Below, piece after piece: positions 59,916 through 64,000 of a stretch of 64,000 bases of DNA (its first letter is position 1; each line of letters begins with the position of its first letter). This DNA comes from Paenibacillus graminis (GTDB lineage Bacteria > Bacillota > Bacilli > Paenibacillales > Paenibacillaceae). The notes beneath the pieces are model-generated. The model did no database searches, had not been told where the DNA came from, and saw only the letters and a program-made list of their open reading frames with translations. The stretch covers positions 4,588,001 through 4,652,000 of the forward strand of contig NZ_CP009287.1 of assembly GCF_000758705.1 (NCBI RefSeq), read 5' to 3'. The position numbers and the translations under genes were made by a program.

Positions 59916-61394
59916 TTACAGAATGATAGCAATCAGTCCGCCGGAGCCTTCATTGATAATCCGGCCCAGCGTTTCCTGCAGCTTGTAGCGGGCGTTATCC
60001 GGCATCATGGCGATTTTGCCCTGAATGCCTTCCCGCACTATTGAATGCAGCGAACGGCCAAAAATATCGGATTCCCAAATCTTGATCGGATCGTTCTCAA
60101 AATCCTGCATTAAGTACCGTACCAGCTCTTCACTCTGCTTCTCTGTACCAATGATCGGCGAGAACTCGGATTCAACATCTACCCGGATCATGTGAATGGA
60201 GGGGGCAGTAGCCTTCAGCCGGACACCAAAACGCGACCCTTGCCGGATCAGCTCCGGTTCGTCCAGCGCCATTTCAGCAAGCGATGGTGCGGCTATACCG
60301 TAGCCGGTTGTTTTTACCATTTCGAGCGCTTCGGAGAAGCGGTCGTATTCACGTTTGGCATGGGAGAAATCCTGCATCAGCTGCAGCAAATGATCCTTGC
60401 CGCGGATTTCAACACCCACAACCTCCATCAGAACCTGGTCATAGAGCTCTTCAGGCGCATACAGATCGATCTCTGCCACACCCTGGCCCATATTCATGCC
60501 GCTGAGGCCTGCTCGTTCAATGAAGTCGTATTCCGTGAACTGGGACACCAGCCGGTCGACATCACGCAAACGCCGGATATCCTTCACCGTGTCACGGACT
60601 GAATTCTCGTAGCTGCTGCGCAGCCAGTGGTTTTCTCCCAGCACCATCACCCAGCTCGGCAGGTTCACATTCACCTCATGAACAGGAAACTCATAGAGCA
60701 CTTCGCGCAGCACGCCGGTTACATCGTCCTCAGTCATGTTGGCTGCACTTAGAGTCATAACCGGGATGTCATATTTCGCGGCCAGCTCGCTGCGGAGCTG
60801 CTGCGCTTCCTCACTGCGGGGCCGGGTCGAGTTAATCACAAGCACAAATGGCTTGCCAACCTCCTTCAGCTCAGCGATTACACGCTCTTCGGAATCCACA
60901 TATGAATGCCGCGGAATTTCAGCAATCGTTCCATCTGTAGTCACTACCACACCCAGTGTGGAGTGCTCTTGAATAACCTTGCGGGTGCCAATCTCCGCCG
61001 CTTCCTGGAAAGGGATCGGCTCCTCAAACCAAGGGGTGGAAATCATGCGGGGACCATTCTCGTCCTCGTAGCCTTTGGCACCTTCAACAGCGTACCCCAC
61101 ACAGTCAACCAGGCGGACATTGACCTCCAGCCCTTCCGCCACCTTGATCTGTACCGCATTGTTCGGCACAAATTTCGGCTCTGTTGTCATGATTGTTTTA
61201 CCTGCCGCGCTTTGCGGAAGCTCATCAATCGCTCTTACCCGGTCAGCCTCGCTCGTAATGTTCGGCAAGACGATCGTTTCCATGAAGCGTTTGATGAATG
61301 TTGATTTCCCTGTGCGAACCGCGCCGACGACGCCAAGATAAATGTCTCCGCCGGTACGCTCGGCAATGTCCTTGAAAATATCCACTTTTTCCAA
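59916..61394 (-). CDS. spoIVA: Stage IV sporulation protein A
   Basis: SpoIVA is the ATPase that polymerises on the forespore surface to form the coat basement layer. The N-terminal Walker A reads GVVGAVRTGKSTFIKRFME; KDIAERTGGDIYLG precedes it. VTTDGTIAEIPRHSYVDSEE is the later GTPase-like motif. I place the start at TTG 61394 (LEKVDIFKD), eight bases after AGGAGGGG. This gives exactly 492 aa, the length in Bacillus; the longer frame begins upstream of the ribosome binding site. A candidate sigma-E promoter lies at 61598-61626. Confidence 0.96.
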   Translation of the reverse strand: MEKVDIFKDIAERTGGDIYLGVVGAVRTGKSTFIKRFMETIVLPNITSEADRVRAIDELPQSAAGKTIMTTEPKFVPNNAVQIKVAEGLEVNVRLVDCVGYAVEGAKGYEDENGPRMISTPWFEEPIPFQEAAEIGTRKVIQEHSTLGVVVTTDGTIAEIPRHSYVDSEERVIAELKEVGKPFVLVINSTRPRSEEAQQLRSELAAKYDIPVMTLSAANMTEDDVTGVLREVLYEFPVHEVNVNLPSWVMVLGENHWLRSSYENSVRDTVKDIRRLRDVDRLVSQFTEYDFIERAGLSGMNMGQGVAEIDLYAPEELYDQVLMEVVGVEIRGKDHLLQLMQDFSHAKREYDRFSEALEMVKTTGYGIAAPSLAEMALDEPELIRQGSRFGVRLKATAPSIHMIRVDVESEFSPIIGTEKQSEELVRYLMQDFENDPIKIWESDIFGRSLHSIVREGIQGKIAMMPDNARYKLQETLGRIINEGSGGLIAIIL

Positions 61395-61777
61395 AAGAGA
61401 TCCCCTCCTCATATTACTCCGAAGAAAAAATGCCTGAAGAGCATCGACTTCGCGTTCCGCCGGCTTTTCTGACCCTTGCAGGACATCCACCGGACTTGAC
61501 ATTGTCCGCCAGGGAGCCTAGCTGCTGACTTCAGGGCGGAGCAATCACTGCCCCACGCTAAACCCCGAATGCTCGGACATGCATTTGGACTAGTATCATC
61601 ATATGTATCCAGAACGGATTTATGACCCGCTACCCGCGCAAATTAATAGGGAATTTCCAAAAAAACCAGCTGATGCGCGCCGCAGAGCGTCACGACGCCC
61701 GGAAGCCTTCTCAGCTAATATATGAGAGTGAATAGAGGAGTAGAACTACCTGTTGGCAGTGGACCGGAATGGTATCT
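61395..61777. other. Intergenic stretch upstream of spoIVA
   Basis: No gene is seen here. It carries the spoIVA ribosome binding site, a candidate sigma-E promoter and the end of the lipoprotein unit. Open frames on both strands lack ribosome binding sites. Confidence 0.5.
61598..61626 (-). promoter_or_regulatory. Candidate sigma-E promoter of spoIVA
   Basis: On the minus strand GTCATAAAT (complement of 61618-61626) and CATATGAT (complement of 61598-61605) are separated by 12 bases. This resembles the sigma-E consensus (GTCATATT, about 14 bases, CATACAAT) used in the mother cell. It lies about 200 bases before the start codon. Confidence 0.4.
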
Positions 61778-62536
61778 TTATTGTTGCGGAGACTGGGGGA
61801 CCGGGCGGTCCTCCACCCAGTAATAAGGCAAGGATTTGACAGGCACATAATATGAGGCCTGCTCCAGCTTAAGACGCAGATCGCGATTTGCTTCTGTGGA
61901 AATACCATTCTTGCCGACCACGGCCAAAATATCAGGACTGTAATCAGCGTATACAGTGCCGTTTTTATCCATAATGAATTGCAGCGGCTGGCCGGAATAT
62001 ATACTTTTCAAGGTAATGGAGCCGGTTCCCGCCTGCTGGGCATCTATGGTAAAAAGATCGGGATATATTTCATCCGCAGCTGGAAGATTCCCGCCATGCC
62101 CGGACTTGTACCGGTTGATCCTGCGCTGGACATCATTCACCTTCTGCACGGTAACAAGATCCATCAGTTTAACGGATGGGCGTGTTTCTTCATCCAGGAT
62201 TAGAAAATACGCGCTGCCGCCTTTTTCAAAAGCTGCCGCGGGAATTTCATCCAGATACCCCATTTCATGCAGCTTCCCGAGATCTACCACAAATTTCTCA
62301 TATCTGGGGGTGGCTTCATCCGCATTCAAAATCGGCAGCAGGCCCTCCTGCTGCTGGTAATCCTCTACAGCCTCCTGTACCCGCTTTACGCTTTCCCGGT
62401 AGCTGCCGCCTGTCTGCTGCTCCTTGCCGGGATACATGCAGCCTGAGAGTGAGCCAGCCAAGAGTATGAACACCATCAATAGCAATGCTGCACCTTTGGA
62501 TTTCTGCTTTTTCATCCGCCTTATGCCGCTCACCAC
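61778..62536 (-). CDS. Lipoprotein (YphF-like)
   Basis: The N-terminus is a lipoprotein signal with basic residues, a hydrophobic stretch (AALLLMVFILLAGS) and the lipobox LSGC. The mature part is a 220-residue soluble domain with VDLGKLHEMGYLDEIPAAAF and PSVKLMDLVTVQKVND. I chose GTG 62536, 8 bases after GGAGGG; ATG 62515 is possible and leaves the signal intact. The place after yphE and before spoIVA corresponds to Bacillus yphF. Its function is unknown. Confidence 0.75.
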   Translation of the reverse strand: MVSGIRRMKKQKSKGAALLLMVFILLAGSLSGCMYPGKEQQTGGSYRESVKRVQEAVEDYQQQEGLLPILNADEATPRYEKFVVDLGKLHEMGYLDEIPAAAFEKGGSAYFLILDEETRPSVKLMDLVTVQKVNDVQRRINRYKSGHGGNLPAADEIYPDLFTIDAQQAGTGSITLKSIYSGQPLQFIMDKNGTVYADYSPDILAVVGKNGISTEANRDLRLKLEQASYYVPVKSLPYYWVEDRPVPQSPQQ

Positions 62537-62575
62537 CCTGAATCCCTCCACTTCGTAAGGTTGTTGCTTACAGAA

Positions 62576-62944
62576 CTACCACAGCTCGTCTTCATCCCCG
62601 CGCCGCGCCGCTTCAAGCCTGCGCCGCACGGCTGCTTTTAGAGGGTCTTCCGGGGTATGTACTGTTACATTGCTCCGTACGGCTGCTTGACAAGCCAAAC
62701 GGACACCTTCATCCAGCAGACTGCCCAATTTGCGCCGTTCCGCATCGCCAGGCGGCTGTATACCCGCAGCTGATTGATCCTCAACCTTCACCTTACACAT
62801 CAGACAACCGGCCTTTCCGCCGCAGCGGGTAGTTAGGACAACCCCTGCTTTACGGGCTGCTTCAAGCAGCGAGGTGCCCTGCATAACTTCAGCTGTACGG
62901 CCTTCCGGCTGAAAAGTAACAATCCATCCCTTTTGCCGTTTCAT
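62576..62944 (-). CDS. 2Fe-2S ferredoxin-like protein
   Basis: The fold is that of plant-type ferredoxins: CGGKAGCLMCKVKVED supplies three of the cluster cysteines (C-x5-C-x2-C) and LACQAAV the fourth. The N-terminal TSLLEAARKAGVVL is also typical. Length is 122 aa. The C-terminal tail of about 20 residues is strongly charged (RRRLEAARRGDEDELW). Its redox partner is not apparent. It sits between the YphF-like lipoprotein and the nucleotidyltransferase gene. Confidence 0.9.
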   Translation of the reverse strand: MKRQKGWIVTFQPEGRTAEVMQGTSLLEAARKAGVVLTTRCGGKAGCLMCKVKVEDQSAAGIQPPGDAERRKLGSLLDEGVRLACQAAVRSNVTVHTPEDPLKAAVRRRLEAARRGDEDELW

Positions 62945-62970
62945 GATGCAGCTTCCTTCCTTCGCATTTG

Positions 62971-63588
62971 TTATGTTTCAATTAATGGGGAAACTCCCAG
63001 CAGTTGATTCAGTTGCATCTGGAAGGACAGGTCCAGTCCGTTATCCAGAATCAGACTTTGCAGCAATGGCAGGTGGGCGGACAGATCATGTCTCAGGTAA
63101 GCTGCGATGCTTGCACAGCGTTCATCCCTGCCGCGCAGGATGTTGAATATCAGTTCATGAGCTGCAGGCATTAGCCGCAGCAGGCCGATTCCCGTAAAAT
63201 CCTGCACAGGTGCATAAGCCAGCAGCCGCTGGATGTTCACAGAGTACTGCCAGGAGCCATGTCCAATCTCAAATCCGCCTATCAGTTCAATACTGGTATT
63301 CCCCAGGGAATAGCAGCTGCGCAGCGAAAAACAGCCTCCGCTGTAATCCTCCTCCGGACCGCTTACGGTATACCCGCTAAGCACGTCATGGAGGCGCCTG
63401 GCATCCTGTATATCCGCATACAGGTCAATGTCATGTGGAGCAGCGTCCAGCGTGACCCCATGAAGCAGCAGCCCGCAGCTTCCTCCCAGCAGCCATGCCG
63501 GCGGCTGCTCCAGCCATGGCAAGCTTAACTTTTCCGTCAATTCCCCAAGCACAGTAACCAGTGGTTCCGGTACCCCGGTTAAAGCCAT
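62971..63588 (-). CDS. Nucleotidyltransferase-like protein
   Basis: PAWLLGGSCGLLLHGVTLDA followed by HDIDLYADIQDARRL has the GGS...DxD pattern of the nucleotidyltransferase superfamily (minimal NTases and aminoglycoside adenylyltransferase-like folds). The C-terminal part is helical. I chose ATG 63588, ten bases after GGAG, giving 205 aa. The substrate is unknown; similar small proteins often take part in antitoxin or nucleotide-modifying roles, but no partner toxin is seen here. Confidence 0.65.
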   Translation of the reverse strand: MALTGVPEPLVTVLGELTEKLSLPWLEQPPAWLLGGSCGLLLHGVTLDAAPHDIDLYADIQDARRLHDVLSGYTVSGPEEDYSGGCFSLRSCYSLGNTSIELIGGFEIGHGSWQYSVNIQRLLAYAPVQDFTGIGLLRLMPAAHELIFNILRGRDERCASIAAYLRHDLSAHLPLLQSLILDNGLDLSFQMQLNQLLGVSPLIET

Positions 63589-63661
63589 ACCCCACACACT
63601 CCATTCATGAAAAAGTCAGCGCTTCTTCCAGAAATACTTCTGACTGAATGAATGTAAATGC

Positions 63662-63841
63662 TTACATAATCGAAGCAGCTCCTCCTAGCAAGCCGATTAG
63701 CATAATCACAAAAGCGATCACAGACAAAATGCCCCTTAACAGGCCTTTGGTTTTACTGCGGGCAAAGGTAATCAGAAACACGGATAGTCCCATAATCAGG
63801 ATTGCGACCAGGGATAACCACATCTTTGTCATCGGGTCCAT
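63662..63841 (-). CDS. yphE: Small membrane protein, YphE-like (DUF2768)
   Basis: This 59-residue protein has two membrane helices (MWLSLVAILIMGLSVFLITF, then GILSVIAFVIMLIGLLGG) joined by a basic loop (ARSKTKGLLR), so both ends should face outward. ATG 63841 has GGGGGCG upstream. Its size, topology and place just before the YphF-like and spoIVA genes match Bacillus YphE. The function is not known. Confidence 0.75.
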   Translation of the reverse strand: MDPMTKMWLSLVAILIMGLSVFLITFARSKTKGLLRGILSVIAFVIMLIGLLGGAASIM

Positions 63842-63940
63842 GCGCTGCGCCCCCTATTCGGCTAATTTCGGATTGCGAATATTATAACATGAAACTCTAT
63901 CCATTTCTGCAAGTAGAAAAGTTTGGAATTCACAGTAAAA

Positions 63941-63986
63941 AAGAGCAGAAATCCGGAATCTGGGTGGATTCCGGATTTCTGCCCTT
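63941..63986 (-). terminator. Terminator at the right edge
   Basis: GCAGAAATCCGGAATC (63945-63960) and GATTCCGGATTTCTGC (63967-63982) form a perfect 16-base stem. On the minus strand a T run follows, so it ends a gene outside the window. Confidence 0.85.
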
Positions 63987-64000
63987 TACTGCGCTAAGCT

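Overview
The window looks like a chromosomal segment of a spore-forming, low-to-moderate GC Firmicute, most likely Paenibacillus or a close relative. The evidence is spoIVA, ypjB, yphE/yphF-like genes and rex, strong AGGAGG ribosome binding sites, T-box and TRAP regulation, and a gene order that follows the Bacillus subtilis blocks asnS-ypmB-dinG-panDCB-birA-cca-bshA-bshB1-mgsA-dapB-mazG and ypjB-ypjA-qcrCBA-ypiF. It also matches tyrA-hisC-trpABFCDE-aroH-aroB-aroC-cheR-ndk-hepT-menG-hepS-mtrB-hbs-spoIVA. Futalosine-type menaquinone genes (mqnA, a UbiX-like gene, a UbiA-like gene) and many small intergenic repeats are the features that set it apart from Bacillus. The genus call is inference from content and synteny.

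Layout. 1-4.6 kb: end of a LysR regulator, a small unknown gene, then a proline block on the plus strand (T-box, proB, proA, proC). 4.7-18.5 kb, minus strand: dnaD, asnS, ackA, a 3-hydroxyacyl-CoA dehydrogenase, an FtsH-like protease with a membrane partner, tseB/ypmB, an mtaD-like deaminase, rex, dinG and a TPR gene. 18.6-27.4 kb, minus: panBCD behind a long structured leader, birA-cca-bshA, bshB1-mgsA-dapB, TPR and MazG-like genes. 27.6-28.5 kb, plus: a YitT-family membrane protein. 29-33 kb, minus: ypjB, ypjA and the menaquinol:cytochrome c reductase operon qcrABC. 33.2-39.9 kb: an accessory stretch (ypiF, IDEAL protein, gamma-carbonic anhydrase, phosphatase, ECF sigma/anti-sigma pair, a candidate small RNA, a divergent tetR/ketopantoate-reductase-like pair). 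40-51.5 kb, minus: aromatic amino acid supraoperon. 51.6-64 kb, minus: cheR, ndk, menaquinone and heptaprenyl genes, mtrB, HU, spoIVA, a yphF-like lipoprotein, ferredoxin, a nucleotidyltransferase-like protein and yphE.

How it works together. Chorismate made by aroB/aroC feeds aroH-tyrA-hisC (Tyr/Phe), trpEDCFBA (Trp) and mqnA (menaquinone). The menaquinone made with heptaprenyl diphosphate from hepS/hepT serves the qcrABC complex. Tryptophan production appears to be controlled by TRAP (mtrB, same window) through 12 (G/U)AG triplets at the very start of the trpE leader, followed about 150 nt later by an intrinsic terminator. Proline synthesis appears controlled by a T-box.

The most novel-looking signals are non-coding. 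They are: a repeated 5'-leader cassette ending in the Shine-Dalgarno of proA, proC and rex; an unassigned structured leader with terminator and antiterminator before panB; an orphan small RNA with a perfect promoter, CU-rich loop and terminator at 38.0 kb; and families of hairpin and GGAAAAAG-type intergenic repeats.
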